The position numbers were made by a program, and so were the translations under genes. A DNA stretch of 64,000 nt, from positions 1 through 64,000 of the forward strand of contig NZ_JADIKE010000029.1 in NCBI RefSeq assembly GCF_016904955.1. The letters run 5' to 3'. This document shows positions 7,046 through 16,000 of this stretch, one piece after another; within the stretch, counting starts at the first letter, position 1, and every line of letters starts with the position of its first letter. This stretch comes from Dyella flava (GTDB lineage Bacteria > Pseudomonadota > Gammaproteobacteria > Xanthomonadales > Rhodanobacteraceae). The notes beneath the pieces were generated by a model. That model was not told the DNA's origin and ran no database searches. It saw nothing but the letters and a program-made list of their open reading frames with translations.

Positions 7046-8386
7046 TTACAGGATGTACCGGCTGAGATCCTCGTCGCTGACCAGGCTGCCGAGGTTTTTA
7101 TCGACATATTCGGCGTTGATCAGGTAATTTTGGCCGGATTTGTCAGCAGCTTCGTAGGAGATCTTCTCCAGCAGCCGCTCCATCACGGTATGCAGGCGGC
7201 GGGCGCCGATGTTCTCGGTCCGCTCGTTCACTTGGTAGGCCACCTCGGCCAGCCGGTCGATGCCGGACTCGTCGAAGGTAAGGGTCACACCCTCGGTGCC
7301 GAGCAAGGCCACGTACTGCTTGGTGAGCGCGTTGTGCGGCTCGCGCAGGATGCGCTTGAAGTCGTCGACCGACAGCGCGGAAAGCTCCACGCGGATCGGC
7401 AGGCGGCCCTGCAACTCCGGAATCAGATCCGAGGGCTTGGCCAGCGAGAACGCGCCGGAGGCGATGAAAAGCATGTGATCGGTCTTGATCGGGCCGTACT
7501 TGGTGGACACGGTGGAGCCTTCCACCAGCGGCAGCAGGTCGCGCTGCACGCCTTCGCGGCTGACGCCCGCGCCGCCCCATTCGGAGCGCTGCGCGATCTT
7601 GTCGATCTCGTCGATGAAGACGATGCCGTTCTGCTCGGCCGCTTCCATCGCCTGCGCGCGGACTTCCTCGTCATTGAGCAGGCGCGCCGCCTCCTCTTCG
7701 ATCAGCAGCGGACGCGCGGCCTTGATCGCCAGCTTGCGCTTCTGCGTCTTGTTGCCGCCGAGGTTCTGGAACATCTGACGCAGCTGCTGGCCCATTTCCT
7801 CCATGCCGGGCGGCGACATGATTTCCACGCCGACATTCATGCTGACATCGAGCTCGATCTCGCGATCATCCAGGGCACCTTCGCGCAGCTGCTTGCGCAG
7901 CTTCTGGCGCGTGTCGCTTTCGAGCGAGTTGGCCGGCGCAGGATCGTGGTTCCAATCGCTGGGCGTCTGGCGGCGCGGCAGCAGCGCATCGAGGATGCGA
8001 TCCTCGGCGCGGTCTTCCGCCTGCGTGCGCACGCGTTTCATCGCCTGCTCGCGGGTGAGCTTGTAGGCGACGTCGGCCAGATCGCGCACGATCGATTCCA
8101 CGTCCTTGCCGACATAGCCGACCTCGGTGAACTTGGTCGCTTCCACCTTCACGAACGGCGCGTTCGCCAACGTCGCCAGGCGGCGCGCGATTTCCGTTTT
8201 GCCCACGCCGGTCGGGCCGATCATCAGAATGTTTTTCGGCGTCACTTCCTCGCGCAGCACCGGCTCGAGCTGCATGCGGCGCCAACGGTTGCGCAGCGCA
8301 ATGGCGACCGCGCGCTTGGCGTCATGCTGGCCAATGATGTAGCGGTCGAGTTCGTTGACGATTTCGCGTGGGGTCAGTTCGGACAT
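7046..8386 (-). CDS. hslU: HslU, ATPase subunit of the HslVU protease
   Basis: A 446-residue AAA+ unfoldase that feeds substrates into the HslV chamber. Walker A is GPTGVGKT near residue 60 and Walker B is VFIDEID near residue 255. The intermediate I-domain lies between them (about 110-240). The C-terminus DLSRYIL is the conserved tail that docks into HslV. The N-terminus [20 protein letters not shown] is typical, so the start is secure. The gene follows hslV on the same strand with a 101-bp gap containing an imperfect hairpin. In other proteobacteria the pair belongs to the heat-shock regulon; no sigma-32 promoter was identified here. Confidence 0.97.
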   Translation of the reverse strand: MSELTPREIVNELDRYIIGQHDAKRAVAIALRNRWRRMQLEPVLREEVTPKNILMIGPTGVGKTEIARRLATLANAPFVKVEATKFTEVGYVGKDVESIVRDLADVAYKLTREQAMKRVRTQAEDRAEDRILDALLPRRQTPSDWNHDPAPANSLESDTRQKLRKQLREGALDDREIELDVSMNVGVEIMSPPGMEEMGQQLRQMFQNLGGNKTQKRKLAIKAARPLLIEEEAARLLNDEEVRAQAMEAAEQNGIVFIDEIDKIAQRSEWGGAGVSREGVQRDLLPLVEGSTVSTKYGPIKTDHMLFIASGAFSLAKPSDLIPELQGRLPIRVELSALSVDDFKRILREPHNALTKQYVALLGTEGVTLTFDESGIDRLAEVAYQVNERTENIGARRLHTVMERLLEKISYEAADKSGQNYLINAEYVDKNLGSLVSDEDLSRYIL

Positions 8387-8421
8387 GGTGGCTCTTCGAG
8401 CAGTAAACGGGGAACAGGGAA

Positions 8422-8481
8422 CGGGAAAGGTGCAACGGTCGGAACGGGGTGATCTTCACCGTTCCCTGACGCTCTTTCCCG
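8422..8481. repeat. imperfect hairpin between hslV and hslU
   Basis: Outer arms CGGGAAAG and CTTTCCCG surround an inner stem GGAACGG / CCGTTCC around GGTGATCTTCACC. There is no T-run after it on the minus strand. It could stabilise hslV mRNA or tune hslU expression. Confidence 0.5.
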
Positions 8482-8487
8482 CTTCTA

Positions 8488-9021
8488 TCAAAGCTCTTCG
8501 ATGGTGGTGTTGTGATTGGTGTAGATGCAGATATCGCCGGCGATCTTCAATGCGCGCTCCACGATGGCGCGCGCATCCAGATCGGTGTTCTGCATCAGCG
8601 CCAGTGCGGCCGATTGTGCATAAGGGCCGCCGGAGCCGATGGCGATCAGGCCGTGTTCGGGTTCGAGCACGTCGCCGTTACCGGAAATCAGCAGCGAGGC
8701 TTCTTTGTCGGCGACGGCAAGCATGGCTTCGAGGCGGCCGAGGCGGCGATCGGTGCGCCATTCCTTGGCCATCTCGACGGCGGCACGCGTGAGGTTACCG
8801 CTGTGCTTGTCCAGCTTCTGCTCGAACAGCTCAAATAAAGTAAAGGCATCCGCCGTGGCGCCGGCAAAACCTGCCAGCACATCGCCCTTACCCAGGCGGC
8901 GGATCTTGCGTGCGTTGGCCTTCATCACGGTATTGCCCAGCGTGACCTGGCCGTCGCCGCCGATCACGACGCGGCCTTCGCGGCGTACCGAGACAATGGT
9001 GGTGGCGTGGAACGATTCCAT
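8488..9021 (-). CDS. hslV: HslV, proteolytic subunit of the HslVU protease
   Basis: A 177-residue threonine peptidase that forms the proteolytic double ring capped by HslU. The start at 9021 gives MESFHA followed by TTIVSVRR. Thr7 would be the N-terminal nucleophile after removal of six residues, instead of only the initiator Met as in enteric HslV. A longer frame from 9069 exists but adds non-conserved residues. Gly-rich [14 protein letters not shown] and the [14 protein letters not shown] segment are intact. It is transcribed ahead of hslU. Confidence 0.96.
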   Translation of the reverse strand: MESFHATTIVSVRREGRVVIGGDGQVTLGNTVMKANARKIRRLGKGDVLAGFAGATADAFTLFELFEQKLDKHSGNLTRAAVEMAKEWRTDRRLGRLEAMLAVADKEASLLISGNGDVLEPEHGLIAIGSGGPYAQSAALALMQNTDLDARAIVERALKIAGDICIYTNHNTTIEEL

Positions 9022-9148
9022 GAAAATCTCCGAAAGAAAGCCTAGCTGCGAAACGTGGGGCCGTCGCACGCTTTTCCAAGATGGGTCGATCGGGAGCCCG
9101 GGCCCTAGGGCAGGTCCTATGGCCTTCTTTACCGGCGGATGTCGGGGA

Positions 9149-9499
9149 TCAGTGCTTCTGCCACAACAACACCGCCCCGGCCGCCACCACGCACCATATA
9201 CCTAACGCGACAAGCAGGGCCGGCACCAGCCGCAAACGATCGACCAGCCAATAGAGGCTTGTCAGATAAGCGAGGTAGGGCACGACCGCCCATATGCCGA
9301 ACAGGATGGTGGCTTTCAGATCGGCTGTGCCGCGCTCGCTGCCGACGATGTAGTGCGCCATCAGCGCGAAGGTCGGAAACAGCGGCAGCAGTCCGGCGAT
9401 GTAGTAGTTGCGCGTGCGTGACAGCACGCCAATCAGCAACACCATCAATGCGCCGATCAGCGCTTTGACCAGCAGGTTCGCGCTGGATGCGGACAACAT
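9149..9499 (-). CDS. glpM: GlpM-family inner membrane protein
   Basis: A 116-residue protein with four predicted transmembrane helices. The [25 protein letters not shown] segment is the hallmark of the GlpM family, named in Pseudomonas for an effect on glycerol metabolism and alginate but with no known biochemistry. Its ATG overlaps the TGA of xerC (TGATG), so the two are translationally coupled. The 127-bp space downstream separates it from hslV. The family call is confident, the function is not. Confidence 0.75.
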   Translation of the reverse strand: MLSASSANLLVKALIGALMVLLIGVLSRTRNYYIAGLLPLFPTFALMAHYIVGSERGTADLKATILFGIWAVVPYLAYLTSLYWLVDRLRLVPALLVALGIWCVVAAGAVLLWQKH

Positions 9500-10389
9500 C
9501 AGGACCCTTTGCGCCGCGCACGCGGATGCGCTGCGTCGTACACCTTGGCCAGATGCTGGAAATCCAGATGCGTGTAGATCTGCGTGGTGGCGATGTCGGC
9601 GTGGCCGAGCAGCTCCTGCACCGCACGCAGATCACCCGACGATTCCAGCATGTGGCTGGCAAAGGTATGCCGCAGCAAATGCGGATGCACGCGCTTGGCG
9701 AAACCCTGGCGCAGCGCGAGCGTCTTCATGCGTGCCTGCACGGTACGCGGACTTATCGGCGCGCCGTTGCGGCCGCGGAACACCGGCGAATCCGCTTCAC
9801 ATCCTTCGGCTTCACCCAGCGCGCGCAGCGCTGCAATCGCATGCCGGCCCACCGGCACGATGCGCGTCTTGCGCCCTTTGCCGAGTACGCGCACTTCACC
9901 GGCGTTTAGATCCAGATCGAGCCAGCGCAGGCCGGTCAGTTCCGACAGACGCAGGCCGGAAGAATAAAACAGCTCCAGCATGGCGCGATCGCGCCGATTC
10001 AAGGCATCGTCGCCCCCGCCTTCCACCAATGCGGTGGCTTCGTCGACGTCCAGCACTTCCGGCAATTTGCGATGGACCTTGGGGCCGCGCACGCCGGCGA
10101 GCGGATCGTGCGTCAACAAGCCTTCGCGGGTGAGCTGGCGAAACAGGCTGCGGCAGGAAGACAGCAAGCGCTGCAAACTTTTGGGCGAGAGGCCGGCGCG
10201 ATGCTCCGCGGCAATGAAGCCGCGCATGCGATTGGGAATCAGCGCATCGAAGGACGTGATCTGCTGCGTCTGCATGAAACGCACCAGCTTCGCCAGATCA
10301 CGGCGATAACCATCGAGGGTATGCGGTGACGCTTTGCGTTCACTGGCCAGTCGCGTGAGCCATGCATCGATCTGGCCTTGAACGTCCAT
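9499..10389 (-). CDS. xerC: XerC tyrosine recombinase
   Basis: A 296-residue site-specific recombinase that, with XerD, resolves chromosome dimers at dif. It has an N-terminal SAM-like core-binding domain (about 1-95) and a catalytic domain with Arg147 (SGLRLSEL), Lys171 (GKGRK), His237-x-x-Arg240 (HPHLLRH), His263 (LGHADI) and nucleophile Tyr272 (IYTHLDF). All are intact. Position within a conserved housekeeping block (lptM-dapF-DUF484-xerC) identifies it as the cellular XerC rather than an island integrase. It is separated from DUF484 by 8 bp and overlaps glpM. Confidence 0.95.
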   Translation of the reverse strand: MDVQGQIDAWLTRLASERKASPHTLDGYRRDLAKLVRFMQTQQITSFDALIPNRMRGFIAAEHRAGLSPKSLQRLLSSCRSLFRQLTREGLLTHDPLAGVRGPKVHRKLPEVLDVDEATALVEGGGDDALNRRDRAMLELFYSSGLRLSELTGLRWLDLDLNAGEVRVLGKGRKTRIVPVGRHAIAALRALGEAEGCEADSPVFRGRNGAPISPRTVQARMKTLALRQGFAKRVHPHLLRHTFASHMLESSGDLRAVQELLGHADIATTQIYTHLDFQHLAKVYDAAHPRARRKGS

Positions 10390-10397
10390 GCTTGTGC

Positions 10398-11081
10398 TCA
10401 GGCGCCATCCCTCAGGCGCGCGAGGGCTGCGGTGACGGTGGCCGAGATCATCTTCAGGAACATCGTGCCCATGCCGGGCTGGAAATGATCCGGATCGTGA
10501 CTGCCGATCGCCAGCAAACCCAGTTCGCCCAGCGGCATCACCGCGGCCGAACGAATCTCCGGCGCGTGCTGGCCGAACAGGCGATAGAGGCGTTCGGCGG
10601 AAAGCCGCCCGGAAATCGGGTCATGGTGCGCCAGGAAGTCGACAAATTCCGGCATCGACGCGCGGCCGCCCGGTTCCTGCAGCAACCAATCGGCCGGTGG
10701 CAGGCTCAGGTCGCCGAACAGCACCAGCCGGATCTGGTCGGTGCCGAAATCTTCCGCCAGCCTCGCCACCACACTGCGTGCGGCGATGGCCGGTGTGTTG
10801 GCGCGCAACACCGCGACATTGAGTTCATGCACGCGGTGCATCAGGCGTTCGTTTTCCGCTGCGATCGCCTTCAGCTCGGCCAGCTTCTGTTCCAGCTCGC
10901 CATTCTTGTCGCGCAGCGTCTGCAGTTGATAGGCCGCCAGCGATGCCACCGCGCCCTGTTCGCGTGGCATGGTCAGCAAGGTGGCCAGTTCTGGGTAGTC
11001 GCTGAGAAAGCCGGGATGCTGGCGCAGGTAAGCGGCCACATCGCTGGCTTTGATCGTGTCGTCGAGCAGGGCATTGGTCAT
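10398..11081 (-). CDS. DUF484 family protein
   Basis: A 227-residue protein with an N-terminal helical segment (DVAAYLRQHPGFLSDYPEL), a coiled coil around residues 50-80 (LRDKNGELEQKLAELKAIAAENERLMHRVHEL), and a GAF-like C-terminal domain (VALGE-type beta strands around ELGLLAIGSHDPDHF). This layout defines DUF484, a family of unknown function that is almost always located between dapF and xerC in gammaproteobacteria. The conserved neighbourhood is kept here, with an 8-bp gap to xerC. The GAF-like fold suggests ligand sensing, but no ligand is known. Confidence 0.9.
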   Translation of the reverse strand: MTNALLDDTIKASDVAAYLRQHPGFLSDYPELATLLTMPREQGAVASLAAYQLQTLRDKNGELEQKLAELKAIAAENERLMHRVHELNVAVLRANTPAIAARSVVARLAEDFGTDQIRLVLFGDLSLPPADWLLQEPGGRASMPEFVDFLAHHDPISGRLSAERLYRLFGQHAPEIRSAAVMPLGELGLLAIGSHDPDHFQPGMGTMFLKMISATVTAALARLRDGA

Positions 11082-11154
11082 GCGCGAAACCTCGAACCGG
11101 AAGCTTGGGACGGCAAGTCGCCTGGCCTGAGTTTGCGATGGACGCGGCTGCGCA

Positions 11155-12003
11155 TCAATCGCTGTGTTGCGGGTCGAGCCACTCGCCTTCGTAGACGAAG
11201 CTGGCCGGGCCGGTCATCCACAGCCGTTCGCCGGGTCCGGCCCAGTCGATGTGCAGGCTGCCGCCGGGCAGGTCCACCTGCACCTGGGCGTCCACCTGGC
11301 CCCGTTGCCGCAATACCGCCACCGCCGCGCAGGCGCCGGTGCCACAAGCCAAGGTCCAGCCGGCGCCGCGCTCGTGCACCCGCAGGCGCACGTGGTGGGC
11401 GCTTAGCCTTTGAACGAAACCGGTGTTGGTGCCTTCGCGAAAGCGTGCGTGTCCGGTCAAGGCGGGACCGAGCCGGGCCAATGACGGATCAGCCAGGTCG
11501 TCCACCGTGACGACTGCGTGAGGATTGCCCATCGACACGGCGCCGATATCCAAGGCCTGACCGTCCACTTCCAGGGTGTAGCGGTCAGCCGCGTGCGGGG
11601 CATCGAAGGGAATGCGCGCTGGATCGAAGATCGGCTCGCCCATATCCACCGTGACCCGATGGGCATCCGCCAGGCGCACGGCGACCGGGCCGGACGGACT
11701 CTGGATCTGTACCGTGTCGCCCAGCGCCAACGCGCCCGCGCGATGCAGCCACGCCGCCACGCAGCGCACGCCGTTGCCGCACTGTCCCGAGGGTGAGCCG
11801 TCGGCATTCCAGATGCCGTAATAGAACGCGCTGCGGCCATCGCGTGCCGGCTCCACGCTCAGCAACTGGTCGAAGCCGATGCCGGTGTGGCGATCGGCCA
11901 TGGCGCGGATCAAGGCGGGACTCAACGCGAGTGCGCCACCGCGCCCATCGATGACGACAAAGTCGTTACCGCTGCCATGCATCTTGGAAAAACGTAGTGC
12001 CAT
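11155..12003 (-). CDS. dapF: diaminopimelate epimerase
   Basis: A 282-residue enzyme that converts LL- to meso-diaminopimelate for lysine and peptidoglycan synthesis. The two active-site cysteines are present: Cys75 in GQCGNGVRC and Cys220 in LACGTGACAA, one in each half of the pseudo-symmetric fold. The start at 12003 (MALRFSKMHGSGNDF) gives the normal family length. A frame of 463 codons continuing upstream to 12546 only extends antisense into other genes. dapF follows lptM by 14 bp and precedes DUF484 by 73 bp. Confidence 0.96.
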   Translation of the reverse strand: MALRFSKMHGSGNDFVVIDGRGGALALSPALIRAMADRHTGIGFDQLLSVEPARDGRSAFYYGIWNADGSPSGQCGNGVRCVAAWLHRAGALALGDTVQIQSPSGPVAVRLADAHRVTVDMGEPIFDPARIPFDAPHAADRYTLEVDGQALDIGAVSMGNPHAVVTVDDLADPSLARLGPALTGHARFREGTNTGFVQRLSAHHVRLRVHERGAGWTLACGTGACAAVAVLRQRGQVDAQVQVDLPGGSLHIDWAGPGERLWMTGPASFVYEGEWLDPQHSD

Positions 12004-12017
12004 GACGTGCGACGAAC

Positions 12018-12233
12018 TCAGTTTCCGCTCAGCGGCTTGGTGACGACACTGCTCGAACTGGCCGGTTGTGCCGCCGTGCTGGCGTGCGCCGGTGCCGGTG
12101 TGGGAGCAGGCGCGGGCTTGGCCGGAGCGGGCTTGGGCGTCGCCTGCGGGTAGTACAGGGGACCTTTGTTGCCGCAGCCGGAGATCGCGACGAAAGCGAG
12201 GCAGGCCGGCAACAGCAGGATCAATCGGCGCAT
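12018..12233 (-). CDS. lptM: LptM-like small lipoprotein
   Basis: A 71-residue lipoprotein. From the ATG at 12233 the signal is MRRLILLLPACLAFVAISGC, with lipobox ISGC and Cys20 as the acylated residue. Directly after it comes GNKGPLYYP, the conserved motif of LptM (formerly YifL). LptM is reported to assist oxidative maturation of the LPS translocon protein LptD. The remainder is a Pro/Ala-rich tail with no fold. Its place immediately upstream of dapF is conserved across gammaproteobacteria, supporting the call. An upstream in-frame start at 12257 would break the signal peptide. Confidence 0.85.
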   Translation of the reverse strand: MRRLILLLPACLAFVAISGCGNKGPLYYPQATPKPAPAKPAPAPTPAPAHASTAAQPASSSSVVTKPLSGN

Positions 12234-12349
12234 GGTGCAGAGTCCTTGGGTGACCAACGCAGTATAGCCAAGCCATCAGGACGCCATCGCTGTAGCGTTT
12301 ATCATGCGCACCAGCACTGCACAGGATGTGCGGGTATCTGGAGTCGTCG

Positions 12350-13039
12350 ATGAACTGGAACGAATTACTGCGTCTGCCGGCGACCTTGCTCGCCATCCTG
12401 GCCGCGATCATCCTGATCGTCGCCCTGGTGCAACTGCTGACCGCGCGCCAGCATGTGCACGACCACCGTCCTTTCGCCGCGGCTGCACATAGCTTGCTGA
12501 TGCTGATCTTCGTGGTGCTGGCCGTGTTGATCGGCGCGCTGGCCATGTCGCTGCGCGGTTACCGCTTCCTCAGCGAGGAGATTCCGGTGGTGCAGATCGA
12601 CTCGCGCATCCTCACGCCGCAGCGCTGGGCACTGACGCTGACCTGGCCCGATGGCGCGACGCGCCAGGTCATGCTCGCGGGCGATGACTTCCAGGTCGAC
12701 GCCATCGTGTTGAAGTGGAAGCTGCCGGCGATGCTGGCCGGCCTGCCGCCGCTATACCGGCTTGATCGCATTTCCGGCCGCTACGACGACGCCAGCCAGG
12801 AAATGACCGCACCGCGCACCGTCATTGATTTCAGCCAGGCCGGTCAGGGCGACCTGATGGATCTGAAGAAGCAATGGCCCGACTGGTTGCCCGAAGTGGA
12901 TACGGTGTTCGGCAGCGCCGCCTTTCTGCCGTTGGTCGACGGCGGCCACTACAGCGTGGAGCTGATGCACACCGGCGCGCTGGTCGCGCGCCCCGACGAT
13001 GTCACGCAGCAGCGCATCGGGCAGCCGCTGGGTGACTGA
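12350..13039 (+). CDS. inner membrane protein of unknown function
   Basis: A 229-residue protein starting MNWNELLRL at 12350. Two hydrophobic helices occupy residues 8-30 (LPATLLAILAAIILIVALVQLL) and about 45-67 (LLMLIFVVLAVLIGALAM). A soluble domain of about 150 residues with beta-strand character follows (RWALTLTWPDGATRQVML). No catalytic motif was recognised. Homologues in related bacteria have been labelled efflux pumps, but nothing in this sequence supports a transporter: it has only two membrane spans. It is divergent from lptM, sharing an upstream region of about 115 bp. Confidence 0.65.
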   Translation: MNWNELLRLPATLLAILAAIILIVALVQLLTARQHVHDHRPFAAAAHSLLMLIFVVLAVLIGALAMSLRGYRFLSEEIPVVQIDSRILTPQRWALTLTWPDGATRQVMLAGDDFQVDAIVLKWKLPAMLAGLPPLYRLDRISGRYDDASQEMTAPRTVIDFSQAGQGDLMDLKKQWPDWLPEVDTVFGSAAFLPLVDGGHYSVELMHTGALVARPDDVTQQRIGQPLGD

Positions 13040-13248
13040 CGGCATGGCGGTTCAGCCTCGCCCTGGCGTCATCCTGGCGTAAGCCGCAACGATCATCCGC
13101 TGCTGGAACGCAGGCCCGGCCGATGACGGATGTGCGGCTCGCCTCATCCTGCACCATCGCAAGAAATCCCTGGTCTTCATTTGTCATGGCGCAATGCTAG
13201 ATTCGGCCGACCATTAACCTGCTCTGCAGACAAGAAGGGGAGACAAGC

Positions 13249-13527
13249 ATGAAACGCTTTGCATCGATCGTGATGATGTCCGGCCTTGCCTTCGTTGCCA
13301 CCGCGGCGATGGCGCAGCAACAGCCCGTACGCGACATCAGCGCCAAGCGTCACCCGAACCTGGCCCGCGCGCAGCACCAGACCGATGCGGCCTACAAGAG
13401 CATCGTCGCCGCCCAGCAAGCCAATGAGTTCGATCTGGGCGGCCACGCCCAGAAGGCGAAGGAACTGCTCGATCAGGCCAATCAGGAACTGAAGCAGGCT
13501 GCCGAAGTCTCCAACGCCAACCACTGA
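13249..13527 (+). CDS. small exported helical protein
   Basis: A 92-residue protein. Residues 1-22 are a signal peptide (KRFASIVMMSGLAFVATAAMAQ) with cleavage after AMA. The mature 70 residues are highly polar and predicted entirely helical, with two similar helices (QHQTDAAYKSIVAAQQANEF and AQKAKELLDQANQELKQAAE). It is probably a periplasmic helical hairpin. A good ribosome site, GGGGAG, precedes the ATG. It ends just before a strong intrinsic terminator, so it is a single-gene unit. No family function is known to me. Confidence 0.7.
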   Translation: MKRFASIVMMSGLAFVATAAMAQQQPVRDISAKRHPNLARAQHQTDAAYKSIVAAQQANEFDLGGHAQKAKELLDQANQELKQAAEVSNANH

Positions 13528-13546
13528 GTGGTGCGTGCAGAAGCGG

Positions 13547-13575
13547 GAAGGGCCTCCATCCGGAGGCCCTTCTCG
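13547..13575. terminator. intrinsic terminator
   Basis: Perfect 11-bp stem GAAGGGCCTCC / GGAGGCCCTTC around a short loop, followed by a pyrimidine-rich tail ending TCGTTT. It lies between the small exported protein gene and the convergent GNAT gene ending at 13581 and probably serves both. Confidence 0.85.
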
Positions 13576-13580
13576 TTTGA

Positions 13581-14075
13581 TCACTTCAAGATCTTCTCGT
13601 AGCGATAGGCGTCCGCGCCGTCCTCGTAGAAACCCTTCACCACCGGGCCGAAGCGGTGGTAACCCAGCCGCTGATACAGGCGGATGGCGGCATCGTTATC
13701 GGGGCGGACCTCCAGGCGTAAGGCCTGGCAGCGGCGTTGGCGCGCTGCGGCCTCGGCCGCCTCGATCAACGCCGTGCCCACGCCCTTGCCGCGAGCCTCG
13801 GGCAGGCTGGCGATGGAATACAGCCGCGCCACGCGGCTGCCTTTGCGAAAGAACACCAGGGCCGTGCCAAGGAAGCGGCGATGATTGGCGCTGGCCACCA
13901 GCACGCGCGCCGAATCGCTATCCAGATGGCGGCGGAATTGCGCGCGACTCACCTGGTCACTGTCGAATGTAGCTTGCTCCAGCGCGACCAGATCATCGAG
14001 ATCGGAAAGTTCGGCTCGGCGCACCCGCACGGCTGCGGTGGCTGGCGATGGGGTCATCAACGGGGCTCTCGTCAA
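13581..14075 (-). CDS. GNAT family N-acetyltransferase
   Basis: A 164-residue acetyltransferase. The acetyl-CoA binding motif A is RLYSIASLPEARGKGVGTAL (around residues 85-104), with the Q/R-x-x-G-x-G/A pattern seen as ARGKGVGTA. The C-terminal DNDAAIRLYQRLGYHRF is the usual GNAT motif B. Substrate is unknown; the layout resembles RimI-like enzymes. It is divergently oriented to the RLAN-RimK ligase 256 bp away. GNAT and RLAN-type RimK genes are commonly adjacent, which suggests the two modify a common peptide or metabolite. Confidence 0.85.
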   Translation of the reverse strand: MTRAPLMTPSPATAAVRVRRAELSDLDDLVALEQATFDSDQVSRAQFRRHLDSDSARVLVASANHRRFLGTALVFFRKGSRVARLYSIASLPEARGKGVGTALIEAAEAAARQRRCQALRLEVRPDNDAAIRLYQRLGYHRFGPVVKGFYEDGADAYRYEKILK

Positions 14076-14331
14076 ACGCGCCGGTGCTCGGGCTGGCGCT
14101 GGTCACAGTGGGGGTCGAGTAAGGGCGGCACTGTAGTGCAGAGTGCGCTGGAAAGCATCCCGCTGTGGGCGTGCTGGAGTACCGCTCAGGCCGGTGGCGG
14201 GCCCTGCGTTTATTCTTGCTTCAGTGCACACCCTTGTGTACCCCGCCGAGGTGCAAGACACTGCGCCCTTGCGCTGCGCCGCCTCGTTCCCCTACGCGAC
14301 GACGTCCCTCCTGCTGTTCCTCCGAGGTGTC

Positions 14332-15816
14332 ATGACCCGACTCGTCATCGTCGTCGAGAAAGCTTCCGACTGGGGCTCCTACTATCCATCCGTCGACGTG
14401 GTCACCGCGATGGACTATCTGCGCGAACCGGTCGGCGGCGACGACGAACGCACCCACGTGATCAACCTGTGCCGCAGCTACAAATACCTGGGCACGGGCT
14501 ATTACGTGTCGCTGCTGGCCGAAGCACGCGGGCATCGCGTGATGCCTTCCGTGCGCACGGTGAACGACTTGCGCCGGCGCTCGCTCTACGGCATCGCCAT
14601 TGACGACCTCAACGCCAAGCTCACGCACTTCCTGCCCGCGGGCGGACGCGACACCACGGATTTCGGCACGCTGGTCTATTTCGGCGAGACCGCCTATCCC
14701 GCCTTGCAGGATCTGGCGCGGCAGGTATTTGAAATGTACCCCTGTCCGCTGTTGCGCATCGAGTTCGAACGCGAGCGCGTGTGGCAGATTTCGTCGGTAA
14801 AGCCGGTAGGCCTGCACACGCTGGACGATGCGCAGGAAGACGCCTTCGCCGCCGAGCTCGATCGCTTCTCGAAAAAGCTGTGGCGTAAGCCTCGCGCAAG
14901 GCGGCTGTATCGCTACGACCTGGCGATGCTGGTGGATCAGAACGAAGCCATGCCGCCTTCCAACAAGCAGGCCTTGAAGCACTTCGTCAAAGCCGGCAAG
15001 GAATTGGGCATCGAAGTCGATCAGATCGGCAAGAACGATTACCAGCGCCTGGCCGAATACGACGGCCTGTTCATCCGCGAAACCACCGCCAGCGACAACC
15101 ACACCTACAGCTTCGCGCATCGCGCCGAACGCGAAGGCATGGTGGTGATGGACGACCCCAGTTCGATCCTGCGCTGTACCAACAAGATCTTTCTCAACGA
15201 TCTGATGGTGTCACGCAAGCTCGCCGTGCCGCGCACAGAGATTCTGTATCGCGACGACACCAAGGGCCTGAGGGACGTCGCCGCCAAGCTCGGCTATCCG
15301 CTGGTGCTGAAGATTCCCGACGGTTCGTTCTCGCGTGGCGTGGTCAAGGTGGAAAGCGAGGACGAACTCGAAAAAGCCACCAGCGAACTGTTCCAGCACA
15401 GTGCTTTGCTGCTGGTGCAGGAATTCGTTGCCACGGAATTCGATTGGCGCATCGGTGTGCTCAACCGCGAACCGCTGTATGCGTGCAAGTACTACATGTC
15501 GCGCGGCCACTGGCAGATCTACAACCACGGTGCCAAAGGCGCGGCGAAAACCGGCAACTCCGAAACGATCCCGATCCGCGACGCACCCGCCGAAGTAGTC
15601 AAGCTCGCGCTTAAAGCCACCAGCGCGATCGGCGACGGCCTGTATGGCGTGGACCTCAAGCAGGTCGGCGACAAAGCCGTCATCATCGAAGTGAACGACA
15701 ATCCGTCCATCGATGCCGGCGTGGAAGACGACTATCTGGGTGAAGACCTTTATCGCCGCATCATGCAGGAATTTCTGCGGCGCATGGAGCGCAAACGCTT
15801 AGGCATTAACAGCTAA
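14332..15816 (+). CDS. RimK-like ATP-grasp ligase with N-terminal RLAN domain
   Basis: A 494-residue protein starting MTRLVIVVEKASDW at 14332, with CGAGGT ahead of it. Residues 1 to about 190 form the RLAN domain (RimK-like ATP-grasp N-terminal), including CRSYKYLGTGYYVSLLAEAR. Residues from about 280 are the ATP-grasp fold: FLNDLMVSRKLAVPRTEIL, the K-containing LVLKIPDGSFSRGVVKV loop, and metal ligands in VIIEVNDNPSID. RimK proteins ligate amino acids, classically glutamate, to carboxyl groups. The target of RLAN-type members is not established. The divergent GNAT gene is a probable functional partner. Confidence 0.85.
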   Translation: MTRLVIVVEKASDWGSYYPSVDVVTAMDYLREPVGGDDERTHVINLCRSYKYLGTGYYVSLLAEARGHRVMPSVRTVNDLRRRSLYGIAIDDLNAKLTHFLPAGGRDTTDFGTLVYFGETAYPALQDLARQVFEMYPCPLLRIEFERERVWQISSVKPVGLHTLDDAQEDAFAAELDRFSKKLWRKPRARRLYRYDLAMLVDQNEAMPPSNKQALKHFVKAGKELGIEVDQIGKNDYQRLAEYDGLFIRETTASDNHTYSFAHRAEREGMVVMDDPSSILRCTNKIFLNDLMVSRKLAVPRTEILYRDDTKGLRDVAAKLGYPLVLKIPDGSFSRGVVKVESEDELEKATSELFQHSALLLVQEFVATEFDWRIGVLNREPLYACKYYMSRGHWQIYNHGAKGAAKTGNSETIPIRDAPAEVVKLALKATSAIGDGLYGVDLKQVGDKAVIIEVNDNPSIDAGVEDDYLGEDLYRRIMQEFLRRMERKRLGINS

Positions 15817-15818
15817 GA

Positions 15819-15898
15819 GAGAGTGGAGAGGAGTGAGAAGTGAGAGAAAAGCGAGTAGCAACCGGCTCTTCTCTTACTTCTTACTCCTCTCCACTCTC
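15819..15898. repeat. long hairpin between convergent genes
   Basis: Purine-rich 30-nt left arm at 15819-15848 pairs with a pyrimidine-rich arm at 15869-15898 (28 of 30 positions) around a 20-nt loop. It starts 3 bp after the RimK-like stop and is followed by a run of six A. It can act as a terminator for the minus-strand gene arriving from the right and may protect the RimK mRNA end. Confidence 0.8.
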
Positions 15899-16000
15899 TA
15901 CTTAAAAAAACGCCGGCCAGCGACCACATCCCTGACCTGACCGGCGGGCCTACATCGATGCGGCGCTCCGGCCGCACCTTGCTCCACTGCCAAGCGGAAT

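Noticed and set aside
9499..10389. Tyrosine recombinase as a sign of a genomic island
   Set aside because: Its neighbours (lptM, dapF, DUF484) and intact XerC motifs identify it as the housekeeping dimer-resolution enzyme.
11155..12546. 463-codon version of dapF
   Set aside because: The extra 180 codons run antisense through lptM and into the next gene; the conserved DapF start MALRFSKMHGSGNDF is at 12003.
14221..15120. 299-codon minus-strand frame inside the RimK-like gene
   Set aside because: It is antisense to a well-supported gene with conserved domains; high GC makes long empty antisense frames common here.
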